Below are positions 1-6,344 of a stretch of DNA of 12,401 bases, piece after piece. The notes under the pieces were generated by a model, which did no database searches, had not been told where the DNA came from, and worked only from the letters and a program-made list of their open reading frames with translations. Source of the stretch: Sphingobium sp. CCH11-B1 (GTDB taxonomy: Bacteria > Pseudomonadota > Alphaproteobacteria > Sphingomonadales > Sphingomonadaceae); NCBI RefSeq assembly GCF_001556865.1, contig NZ_LSJY01000010.1, positions 1-12,401 on the forward strand, in the 5' to 3' direction. Numbering within the stretch: the stretch's first letter is position 1; every line of letters begins with the position of its first letter. The position numbers and the translations under genes are program-made.

Positions 1-632
1 TGCGCGGCGGCGACCGCCACTGGCGCCATGCTGTCCCATTCATACTGGCCGCCGGAATGGAGGTAGATGTCCGCCTGGCCAAGGACGACCGCCATCGCCT
101 TCGCCCCCGCCGAACCCATCGGCACCAGTTCCGCGCAGAGCTGATCGGCGACCTTCACCGCCTCCATCGCCGGACGGGTGCGGGAAATGACCATGCGGAG
201 CGTCTCGGGCGGCGGAGGAACCTCCGCGATCACGTCCGACCGAACGACGATGCCGCCGTCGAGGTCAGGCAAGGCGACCGCGCCCACCACCGGCACGCCG
301 TCGATGGCCAGCCCGACATGCACCGCCCAGTCGGCGCGCGCTTCCCCATATTCGCGGGTGCCGTCCACCGGGTCGATGATCCAGACGCGGGACATGCCAA
401 GGCGCGTGCCGTCGCACTTCATTTCTTCGGACAGCAGGCCGTCCTGCGGCCGCGCCTCGCGAATGGCGGCGACGAGGAACTGGTTGGCGGTCTGGTCCCC
501 CGCCTTGCCCAGCGCCTTGGAGCTGAACACGCCGGAGCTGCGCACCTCCTTCAGGATGCGTCCCGCCACCTCCGCCAGATGCGCGGCGAGCGCGGCATCG
601 CTCATCGCCGCCGTGTCGATATGCCCGGTCAT
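1..632 (-). CDS. cysQ: 3'(2'),5'-bisphosphate nucleotidase CysQ (3' end cut by window edge)
   Basis: Inositol monophosphatase-superfamily enzyme that hydrolyses PAP (adenosine 3',5'-bisphosphate) to AMP, recycling the by-product of PAPS-dependent sulfur transfer. The reading frame is open to base 1, so only about 210 N-terminal residues are seen. Metal-site motifs are visible: LLSEE at about residues 66-70, [12 protein letters not shown] at 84-95 (the DPxDGT signature) and EWDSMAP at 198-204. The start at 630-632 is chosen because its ATG overlaps the cysNC stop as ATGA and a GAGG lies 8 nt upstream; Met10 (603-605) is a weaker alternative. The overlap implies translational coupling, so CysQ is made together with the PAPS-forming enzymes. 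Family assignment is firm. The PAP specificity, rather than another phosphate ester, is inferred from the motifs and the operon. Confidence 0.9.
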   Translation of the reverse strand, partial: MTGHIDTAAMSDAALAAHLAEVAGRILKEVRSSGVFSSKALGKAGDQTANQFLVAAIREARPQDGLLSEEMKCDGTRLGMSRVWIIDPVDGTREYGEARADWAVHVGLAIDGVPVVGAVALPDLDGGIVVRSDVIAEVPPPPETLRMVISRTRPAMEAVKVADQLCAELVPMGSAGAKAMAVVLGQADIYLHSGGQYEWDSMAPVAVAAA

Positions 633-2542
633 GGGATCAGCCTCGCGACGATCGCATCCGCCGCCTCTTCCGCCGTCATGGCCGTGGTATCGATGCGGAT
701 TTCGGGATCGACCGGCGGCTCATAGGGGCTGTCGATGCCGGTGAAATTCTTGAGCTGCCCGGCCCGCGCCTTCTTGTAGAGCCCCTTGACGTCGCGCGCC
801 TCCGCATCGGCCAGCGGCGTGTCGATATGCACCTCGATGAACTCGCCTGGCTGCATCATCTGCCGCACCATGTCGCGTTCCGACCGGAAGGGCGAGATGA
901 AGGCGGTGATGACGATCAGGCCGGCATCGGTCATCAGCTTCGCCACCTCCCCCACACGGCGGATATTTTCCACCCGGTCAGCGTCGGTGAAGCCCAGATC
1001 CTTGTTCAGGCCATGGCGCACATTGTCGCCGTCCAGCAGGAATGTGTGGCGGTTCATCCGCGCCAGCCGCTTTTCCACCAGATTGGCGATGGTCGATTTG
1101 CCCGCGCCCGAAAGCCCGGTGAACCACAGCACGGCGGGCTTCTGGTTCTTGAGCGCGGCGTGGTGATCGCGCGACACGTCGGTCGCCTGCCAATGGACAT
1201 TCTGCGCCCGCCGCAGCGAGAAGTGCAGCATTCCCGCCGCCACGGTTGCGTTGCTGATCTTGTCGATCAGGATGAAGCCGCCCAGCGTCCGGTTTTCGGC
1301 GTAAGGCTCGAACACGATCGGCTTGTCGGTGGTGATGGTGGCGACGCCGATGGCGTTCAGCTCCAGCGTCTTGGCCGCCAGCTGGTCCATCGTGTTGACA
1401 TTGACCTGATATTTGGGCTGCTGCACCGTCGCGGTCACGGTCTGCGTGCCGATCTTGAGCCAATAGGAACGGCCCGGCAGCATCTCCTCATCCGCCATCC
1501 ACACGATGGTCGTCTCGAACTGGTCGGCGGCCTGCGGCGGATTGTCGGCTAGGGCGATCACATCGCCGCGCGAACAGTCGATCTCGTCGGCAAAGCAGAG
1601 CGTAACCGACTGGCCGGCCACGGCGTCGTCCAGGTCGCCGTCCAGCGTCACGATGCGCGTCACCGTGCTTGTCTTGCCCGACGGCAGGACGCGTATGGCG
1701 TCGCCCACCTTCACAGAACCGGTCGCGATCAGGCCTGAAAAGCCCCGGAAATCCAGGTTCGGGCGATTGACCCATTGCACCGGCATGCGAAACGGCTTTT
1801 CCGCGTCCACCGCGCTGTTGACCTCGACGGTCTCCAGATGGTCGATCAGCGTCGGCCCTTTATACCAGGGCGTGTTGCCGCTGGGCAGCGTGATATTGTC
1901 GCCCTTGAAGCCGGAGATCGGGATGGCGGTGAAGCGGGTGATCCCCAGCTCCGTCGCAAAGGCGCGATAGGTCATGACGATCCGGTTGAAGACGCTCTGG
2001 TCATATCCCACCAGGTCCATCTTGTTGACCGCCAGCACGATGTTGCGGATGCCGAGCAGGTGGGCGAGATAGCTGTGCCGCCGCGTCTGGGTCAGGATGC
2101 CCTTGCGCGCATCGACCAGGATGACGGCGAGGTCGGCGGTGGACGCGCCCGTCACCATGTTGCGGGTATATTGTTCGTGGCCCGGCGTGTCGGCGACGAT
2201 GAACTTGCGCTTTTCGGTCGCGAAGAAGCGATAGGCGACATCGATGGTGATGCCCTGCTCCCGCTCGGCGGCGAGACCGTCGACCAGCAGCGCGAAGTCG
2301 ATTTCCTGCCCCTGCGTGCCGACCCGCTTGCTATCCGCCTCCAGCGCCGCGAGCTGATCCTCGAAGATCATCTTGCTGTCGTAAAGCAGCCGCCCGATCA
2401 GCGTCGACTTGCCGTCGTCCACCGACCCGCAGGTGATGAAACGCAGCATCGTCTTATGCTCATGCGCCTTGAGATAGGCGTCGATGTCCTCCGCGATCAA
2501 AGCGTCGGTCTGGTAAATGGGGTCGGCGAGTGTGTCGGTCAT
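629..2542 (-). CDS. cysNC: Bifunctional sulfate adenylyltransferase GTPase subunit / APS kinase (CysN-CysC fusion)
   Basis: Cytoplasmic 637-residue fusion. The N-terminal CysN half is an EF-Tu-like GTPase that drives ATP + sulfate to APS together with CysD. The C-terminal CysC half phosphorylates APS to PAPS. Visible motifs are G1 GSVDDGKS at about 39-46, the GITID switch-I region at 97-101, DTPGHEQY (G3) at 118-125 and NKMD (G4) at 173-176. The APS kinase half starts near residue 468, with Walker A GLSGAGKS at 476-483, [10 protein letters not shown] near 504-513 and the [10 protein letters not shown] segment near 586-595. Length fits known CysNC/NodQ fusions. The start at 2540-2542 has GAGG seven bases upstream. 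Its stop overlaps the cysQ start (ATGA). Upstream is a 143-bp gap with a REP-like repeat, unusual inside a co-transcribed pair. All key motifs of both halves look intact. Confidence 0.96.
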   Translation of the reverse strand: MTDTLADPIYQTDALIAEDIDAYLKAHEHKTMLRFITCGSVDDGKSTLIGRLLYDSKMIFEDQLAALEADSKRVGTQGQEIDFALLVDGLAAEREQGITIDVAYRFFATEKRKFIVADTPGHEQYTRNMVTGASTADLAVILVDARKGILTQTRRHSYLAHLLGIRNIVLAVNKMDLVGYDQSVFNRIVMTYRAFATELGITRFTAIPISGFKGDNITLPSGNTPWYKGPTLIDHLETVEVNSAVDAEKPFRMPVQWVNRPNLDFRGFSGLIATGSVKVGDAIRVLPSGKTSTVTRIVTLDGDLDDAVAGQSVTLCFADEIDCSRGDVIALADNPPQAADQFETTIVWMADEEMLPGRSYWLKIGTQTVTATVQQPKYQVNVNTMDQLAAKTLELNAIGVATITTDKPIVFEPYAENRTLGGFILIDKISNATVAAGMLHFSLRRAQNVHWQATDVSRDHHAALKNQKPAVLWFTGLSGAGKSTIANLVEKRLARMNRHTFLLDGDNVRHGLNKDLGFTDADRVENIRRVGEVAKLMTDAGLIVITAFISPFRSERDMVRQMMQPGEFIEVHIDTPLADAEARDVKGLYKKARAGQLKNFTGIDSPYEPPVDPEIRIDTTAMTAEEAADAIVARLIP

Positions 2543-2549
2543 ATCGCTA

Positions 2550-2553
2550 CCTC
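2550..2553 (-). promoter_or_regulatory. Ribosome binding site of cysNC, abutting a repeat arm
   Basis: On the minus strand GAGG sits 7 nt before the cysNC ATG. It is immediately adjacent to the GTCATCC end of the REP-like repeat, so an RNA structure formed by the repeat would press against the ribosome entry site. The site is seen in the sequence; any regulatory effect is inference. Confidence 0.6.
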
Positions 2554-2656
2554 GTCATCCCAGCAAAGGCCGGGGTCGTTTTGATCTGGTCGAAGGGTAC
2601 GGCCTGCGAGACAGTCTGTCGGGAGGCCCGAGACCCCGGCCTGCGCCGGAGGTGAC
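2554..2656. repeat. REP-like imperfect inverted repeat between cysD and cysNC
   Basis: Two convergent arms (about 2554-2577 and 2632-2656) flank a 54-base spacer. Their inner cores GGCCGGGGTC (2568-2577) and GACCCCGGCC (2632-2641) are perfectly complementary, extended one pair by A2567/T2642. The outer tips are GTCA and TGAC. The left arm reads TPAFAGMT on the minus strand, a translation I associate with dispersed intergenic repeats in sphingomonad genomes. The transcript could form a long GC-rich stem-loop between the two genes. Arms and complementarity are seen; dispersal through the genome cannot be shown from one copy. Confidence 0.65.
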
Positions 2657-2661
2657 ACTTC

Positions 2662-2671
2662 GGAACGTTCC
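2662..2671. repeat. Perfect 10-bp palindrome downstream of cysD
   Basis: GGAACGTTCC is a perfect palindrome 15 bases after the cysD stop. It lies within a slightly larger CGGAA/TTCCG stem potential (2661-2678). There is no following T-run on the minus strand, so it is not a convincing terminator. It may be an RNA processing structure, or chance. Confidence 0.3.
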
Positions 2672-2685
2672 CATTCCGTGACGCG

Positions 2686-3612
2686 TCAAAAATAGCCTTC
2701 CTGCTTCTTCTTCTCCATGCCTGCGCCGCCCGCATCCTTGTCGATCACCCGGCCCTGCCGTTCGCTGGTGGTGGTCAGCAGGGTCTCCTGAATCACGTCC
2801 GGCAGTGTACGGGCCGTGCTTTCCACCGCGCCGGTCAGCGGGAAGCAGCCCAGGGTGCGGAAACGGATCGACCGGTTGACGATCTCTGGCCGCCGCCCCA
2901 GCACCTTCTCCAGCCGCTCGACATCGTCGGCCATGAAAAGCTGGCCTTCCCACTCATAGGTCGGGCGTTCTTCGGCGAAATAGAGCGGCACGATCGGCAC
3001 GTCGTTCAAATGGATATATTGCCAGATGTCCAGCTCGGTCCAGTTGCTGATCGGAAAGACGCGAATGCTCTCGCCCTTGTTCTTGCGGGCATTGTAGAGG
3101 TTCCACAGTTCGGGCCGCTGGTTCTTGGGATCCCAGCCATGGCTCGCCGTGCGGAAGGAGAAGATACGCTCCTTCGCCCGGCTCTTTTCCTCATCGCGCC
3201 GCGCCCCACCGAACGCCGCGTCGAAGCCATAGAGGTCGAGCGCCTGCTTCAGCCCCTCGGTCTTCCACATATCGGTATGCAGCGGACCATGATCGAACGG
3301 GTTGATGCCCCGCGCCTCCGCCTCCGGGTTGCGGTAGACCAGCAATTCCATGCCGCTTTCCCGCGCCATCCGGTCGCGCAGGTCGTACATCGCCTTGAAC
3401 TTCCAGCTGGTGTCGACATGCAGCAGCGGAAAGGGCGGCGGCGAGGGGTAGAAGGCCTTGCGCGCCAGATGCAGCATCACGGCGCTGTCCTTCCCCACGG
3501 AATAGAGCATCACCGGCTTTTCCGCCTCGGCCACGACCTCGCGCAGGATGTGGATGCTCTCGGCCTCCAGCCGCTCCAGGTGGGTAAGCCTCGTCCGTGG
3601 CTCTTTTTTCAT
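2686..3612 (-). CDS. cysD: Sulfate adenylyltransferase subunit 2 (CysD)
   Basis: Catalytic subunit of ATP sulfurylase. It forms APS from ATP and sulfate in complex with the CysN GTPase. The 308 residues match the usual length of about 300. Visible features are the [15 protein letters not shown]-terminus (10-23), the PP-loop SVGKDS at about 38-43, [14 protein letters not shown] near 136-149, and the diagnostic C-terminus [10 protein letters not shown]. The start ATG at 3610-3612 has AGGA five bases upstream, a good ribosome binding site. It is the first gene of the cysD-cysNC-cysQ operon, with its promoter expected in 3613-3735. No sulfite reductase or PAPS reductase gene lies in the window. 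The operon could therefore serve cysteine synthesis, sulfation, or both. Confidence 0.96.
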   Translation of the reverse strand: MKKEPRTRLTHLERLEAESIHILREVVAEAEKPVMLYSVGKDSAVMLHLARKAFYPSPPPFPLLHVDTSWKFKAMYDLRDRMARESGMELLVYRNPEAEARGINPFDHGPLHTDMWKTEGLKQALDLYGFDAAFGGARRDEEKSRAKERIFSFRTASHGWDPKNQRPELWNLYNARKNKGESIRVFPISNWTELDIWQYIHLNDVPIVPLYFAEERPTYEWEGQLFMADDVERLEKVLGRRPEIVNRSIRFRTLGCFPLTGAVESTARTLPDVIQETLLTTTSERQGRVIDKDAGGAGMEKKKQEGYF

Positions 3613-3735
3613 GAAATTCCTGCCGGCAGCAAATGGACACTATCTCCTCACTAGCAATGTAAAACGCCTATTTCGAACTATCGATCAGCATTCAAACTGC
3701 CAAAAGAATAGGGATTCCGTCATGGACAGCCTGAG
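3613..3735 (-). promoter_or_regulatory. Upstream region of the cys operon (promoter expected)
   Basis: This 123-bp, comparatively AT-rich stretch lies between cysD and the IS remnant and must hold what is left of the native cys promoter. I see no convincing -35/-10 pair on the minus strand. A TTCGAA palindrome (3672-3677) and an inverted CCTATT (3667-3672) / AATAGG (3707-3712) are possible operator elements but short enough to be chance. Location is sound; the exact sites are unresolved. Confidence 0.35.
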
Positions 3736-4060
3736 TGTTTGATCCCACGGTCGGGTGGCGCGATCCATTTGCTGGAATGGAGGGAAGCATTATGGGACAA
3801 GTACTTCACGGGAGCGCCACGACCACGCACGCCGTCCGAGCAGTAATACAGCGATCGCAAGCTTCGCTCGCGACGCTGAGCCGTAGCTTAGGGTCAACGT
3901 CAAGACCGTGGCGAAATGGCGCAAGCGCAAGACAGTCGGGGATTTGAAGACTGGGCCAAAGGCCCCTCAACCATCCTGACCCAAGCTGAGGAGGCAATGT
4001 TTATCGCATTCCGTCGGCATACGCTGCTGCCGCTCGACGACTGCCTCTATGCGAGCCACC
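3736..4060 (+). mobile_element. IS481-family insertion sequence remnant (left part only)
   Basis: The stretch begins at a TGT (3736-3738), the terminal triplet typical of IS481-family ends, followed by GATCCCACGG. A broken transposase start follows 54 bases later. Recognisable transposase similarity stops near 4053, and no matching right-end inverted repeat is seen before araC, so the element is truncated to roughly its first 320 bp. The left boundary is an estimate; no target duplication could be identified. Confidence 0.6.
3792..4053 (+). pseudogene. IS481-family transposase, N-terminal fragment with two frameshifts
   Basis: Frame 1 from ATG 3792 reads MGQVLHGSATTT, which I recognise as the usual start of a group of IS481-family transposases. 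It continues to about SRSLG at 3893. Similarity then moves to the -1 frame, VNVKTVAKWRKRKTVGDLKT, the helix-turn-helix region (3893-3952), ending at TGA 3977-3979. It moves again by -1 to read ILTQAEEAMFIAFRRHTLLP followed by LDDCLYA (about 3973-4053). The first shift sits at GGG 3891-3893, where a lost G explains it; the second lies between about 3955 and 3975. The DDE catalytic domain is entirely absent, so the product cannot transpose. Family call rests on remembered sequence similarity, not a search. Confidence 0.75.
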
Positions 4061-4120
4061 CATGTGAACAGGGCCTGCAAGGTTACTCTATTTTTAGAAA
4101 TTACCCCATTTCCACGAAGA

Positions 4121-4149
4121 TTGAAAAATAGTGCGCAGAATTTTATAAT
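4121..4149 (+). promoter_or_regulatory. Near-consensus sigma-70 type promoter upstream of araC
   Basis: TTGAAA (4121-4126), a 17-base spacer and TATAAT (4144-4149) match the canonical housekeeping promoter almost perfectly. It lies in an AT-rich stretch just after the IS remnant. The expected transcription start (about 4155-4157) is only about 12-14 bases before the araC ATG, inside the candidate ribosome binding site. Either the leader is very short or the match is a by-product of AT-richness. Confidence 0.5.
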
Positions 4150-4153
4150 ATTC

Positions 4154-4159
4154 AGGGAG
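4154..4159 (+). promoter_or_regulatory. Ribosome binding site of araC-type gene
   Basis: AGGGAG nine bases before the ATG at 4169 supports that start codon. It overlaps the predicted transcription start of the upstream promoter, so part of it could be missing from that transcript. Confidence 0.55.
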
Positions 4160-4168
4160 TAGTCTGAA

Positions 4169-5062
4169 ATGTTATTGAATCATAATTACAATACAAGCTG
4201 TTACAGAGACGAAAATATTGATTTCGTATTTCCATCTGAGTTTGAGACGTGTCTGGATGCATCAGGTTCGTCATTTGGCGCGCGCTTCGAAGTGCGCCGA
4301 TTTTTCTGGCGAGAACGGACGGAAATCGCTTTCACGCCGCCGTGTAGCTATTTCGAGTTAACCCGCTTCTCGTCCGAAGGCCGATATCTCGAATCTGCCT
4401 GCGACTTCGCCAAGCAAGGCGAAGCCCGCTTTTATCCGAAGGCGCGGCCATTTCAGATGCATTGGCAGGAACGGGAGCAAAGATCGCTCTTTTGTCGGAT
4501 TGATATTCCCGCGATTACCGGATTGACGGTGGAATTGTCTGCTCATCAACTTTGCGATACCGTCGACATTCGCAACTGCCACATTATGTCGCTGTTGCGA
4601 CGGGCGCACCAAGAATTAGTGGCACCGGGGCTGTGTTCGCAACTCGTTCTCGATTCGATCAGTGTAGGGCTCGCACTCGAAATCGTGCAGCAGTTCGGTT
4701 CAAAATTGCGACCTACGGTGCAGCTCCGCCAGCCGTTCGACCAGCGCGATCTAGCCAGCCTTGTCGTCAAGATCAGACAGCAGCATGCCAAGGTGGAGAT
4801 CAGGGCTTTGGCGGCGGAACGCGGGATCAGCGTCCGCCACTATGAACGTCTGTTTCGCGCCGCTACGGGCGAAAGCCCTGCGGCATTTTGTCGCCGCCAT
4901 ATGCTCGACTTTGCGAAGGACTTGCTGACGGACCGATCGCTTCTGGTCAAGGAGATTGCCTATCGCTGCGGCTTTGCGAACGCGGCAAGCTTCGGTGTGG
5001 CCTTCCGCCAGATGGAGGGCTGCTCGCCGCAGCAGTTCCGTGACCGGCTTTTGATCCACTGA
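4169..5062 (+). CDS. AraC/XylS-family transcriptional regulator
   Basis: A 297-residue DNA-binding activator candidate. The C-terminal third carries the two helix-turn-helix motifs of the family. The first is around residues 210-230 (IRALAAERGISVRHYERLFR). The second is around 258-278 (LLVKEIAYRCGFANAASFGVAFR), followed by the conserved SPQQFRDR tail (286-293). The N-terminal 180 residues are a divergent putative effector-binding region that I cannot link to a ligand. It lies 136 bp upstream of, and on the same strand as, the sulfotransferase-family gene, so it is a likely local regulator. The first 100 bases are markedly AT-rich compared with the rest of the window, which suggests acquisition or a rearranged 5' end beside the IS fossil. 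Family call is secure; target genes are inference. Confidence 0.9.
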   Translation: MLLNHNYNTSCYRDENIDFVFPSEFETCLDASGSSFGARFEVRRFFWRERTEIAFTPPCSYFELTRFSSEGRYLESACDFAKQGEARFYPKARPFQMHWQEREQRSLFCRIDIPAITGLTVELSAHQLCDTVDIRNCHIMSLLRRAHQELVAPGLCSQLVLDSISVGLALEIVQQFGSKLRPTVQLRQPFDQRDLASLVVKIRQQHAKVEIRALAAERGISVRHYERLFRAATGESPAAFCRRHMLDFAKDLLTDRSLLVKEIAYRCGFANAASFGVAFRQMEGCSPQQFRDRLLIH

Positions 5063-5120
5063 CAGCCCATTTGAATAGCCGCAATTTCCGACATCTGTTT
5101 TCGTCAGGCGACATCACAGC

Positions 5121-5141
5121 CGCCGGCGCTTCCCGCCGGCG
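5121..5141. repeat. Perfect 8-bp stem hairpin with 5-nt loop
   Basis: CGCCGGCG, loop CTTCC, CGCCGGCG. Each arm is itself a palindrome, so the arms are both direct and inverted copies. The stem is all G/C and would be very stable in RNA. The following bases (TTCGG) lack a T-run, so it is not a standard intrinsic terminator. It could attenuate read-through from araC, protect the downstream transcript, or be a protein site. Confidence 0.55.
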
Positions 5142-5186
5142 TTCGGACCCGCCATCTCGTGCAGAACGGTTACCAGACTGGATTGA

Positions 5187-5192
5187 GAGAGG
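5187..5192 (+). promoter_or_regulatory. Ribosome binding site deciding the sulfotransferase-family start
   Basis: GAGAGG touches the ATG at 5193 directly, which leaves no room for initiation there. It is six bases before the in-frame ATG at 5199, which is therefore taken as the start. Confidence 0.6.
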
Positions 5193-5198
5193 ATGGCC

Positions 5199-6344
5199 AT
5201 GACATTTCAATTTCCCGACGCGGACGCGCTGTTGGCGCAGTATCCGCTACCCGATTATTTGCGCGACAATGTGCGGCCGGGGCTGGAGCAACTGCTTGCC
5301 TCGATGGCGGAAGACCGAGCACTTAACGCCAATGGCCATGCGCGTGCGCTGCATATCATCGCCGATGACTTGTCCCGGCTGAAGGTAATCGCCGACGACC
5401 GAGCGCGCTATCCTGACATTGCCGATGTCGAAATCAGGCAGCCGCTTTTCATCCTGGGCCTTCCGCGATGCGGCACCAGTTTCCTGCACGCCCTGATGGA
5501 AGGCGACCCGCAGATCCGCACGCCGCTGATGTGGGAAGTGGCCGAACCATCGCCCCCTCCCGAAGCGGCAACCGCCGACACGGACCCGCGCATCTCCCGG
5601 TTCGACGAACATTTGCGCGCGCAATTGGGCGGTGATGCCGACGAATTGCTCAAAGCCCATCCGCTGGGCGCCAAAATCCCGCAGGAATGCGGATCGTTCA
5701 TGACGACTTCCTTTCAGAGCAGCAATCCGTGCATGTTCCAGCATCTCCCGCGCTTCTACGACTGGTTCAAGGGCATCGACGCGACCTTTCGCTACGAGGT
5801 CCACAAGATGTGGCTTCAGCATCTGGGTTGGCGGCATCCCGGCAGGCATTGGGTGCTCAAGATTCAGGAGCATATGTATAAGCTCCCCGCGCTGCGTAGC
5901 GTCTATCCCGATGCGATCTTCATTCAGCCCCATCGCGACCCGACCACCGTCATCGCCTCGATCTCCCAACTGATCAGCGTCATTCGTGGGCCGTCCTACG
6001 ACCAACTCGATCTGCATGCGCTGGGCGCCGAGTTCCTGCAACTCTGGTGGGATGGGGTGAAGTTCTGCATGGATTACCGCAGGGCGCATCCGGACCTGCC
6101 GATTTACGACATGCGATACAAGGACCTCGTCGCCGACCCGGTCTCGACCATCCGGGCCGCCTATGACCATTTTGGCTGGGATTTCACGCCGGAGTCGGAA
6201 AAGGGCATTCTGGGCTGGCTGCGGGAGAATCCGGCGGGCAAGCATGGGCCGCGCAGCTATAGTCTGGCCGACTACGGTCTGACCGCCGAACAGGTGAGCG
6301 ACAGGTTCGCCGAATATATCGAGACCTACCATGCCTATCTCTGA
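5199..6344 (+). CDS. Sulfotransferase_3-family protein (putative PAPS-dependent sulfotransferase)
   Basis: The 381-residue product resembles the bacterial Sulfotransferase_3 family, whose authentic members move sulfate from PAPS to an acceptor hydroxyl. The 5'-phosphosulfate loop is FILGLPRCGTSFLH at residues 84-97. The 3'-phosphate site is FIQPHRDPTTVIASISQL at 241-258, with Arg246 and downstream serines. A C-terminal GKHGPRSY (347-354) resembles the glycine-basic loop of the family. The usual K-S-P-x-H stretch before the second site reads KIQEH (221-225) here, keeping Lys and His. No signal peptide or membrane segment is seen. The start is set by GAGAGG six bases upstream; ATG 5193 would add two residues. 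It overlaps the next gene by 14 bases. Many sphingomonad paralogues have no known substrate, so activity and acceptor are uncertain. Confidence 0.85.
   Translation: MTFQFPDADALLAQYPLPDYLRDNVRPGLEQLLASMAEDRALNANGHARALHIIADDLSRLKVIADDRARYPDIADVEIRQPLFILGLPRCGTSFLHALMEGDPQIRTPLMWEVAEPSPPPEAATADTDPRISRFDEHLRAQLGGDADELLKAHPLGAKIPQECGSFMTTSFQSSNPCMFQHLPRFYDWFKGIDATFRYEVHKMWLQHLGWRHPGRHWVLKIQEHMYKLPALRSVYPDAIFIQPHRDPTTVIASISQLISVIRGPSYDQLDLHALGAEFLQLWWDGVKFCMDYRRAHPDLPIYDMRYKDLVADPVSTIRAAYDHFGWDFTPESEKGILGWLRENPAGKHGPRSYSLADYGLTAEQVSDRFAEYIETYHAYL

Larger units (their letters stand above)
5063..5198 (+). promoter_or_regulatory. Intergenic region upstream of the sulfotransferase-family gene
   Basis: 136 bp between the regulator and the first structural gene. 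It contains the strong hairpin at 5121-5141 and the ribosome binding site GAGAGG at 5187-5192. TTGAAT at 5071-5076 resembles a -35 element but lacks a good -10 partner at standard spacing. An AraC-dependent promoter, which often has a poor core element, would fit here; that is inference. Confidence 0.35.

Noticed and set aside
1775..2584. 269-residue plus-strand open frame opposite cysNC
   Set aside because: Shadow of the CysN GTPase domain; low-complexity composition and no domain.
2547..2735. 62-residue minus-strand open frame in the cysD-cysNC gap
   Set aside because: It reads through the inverted repeat and overlaps the cysD end. The PAFAGMT string is a by-product of the repeat rather than a protein signature.
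3916..4131. 71-residue plus-strand open frame as an independent small gene
   Set aside because: Part of it matches the IS481 transposase in a shifted frame, so it is a piece of the pseudogene.
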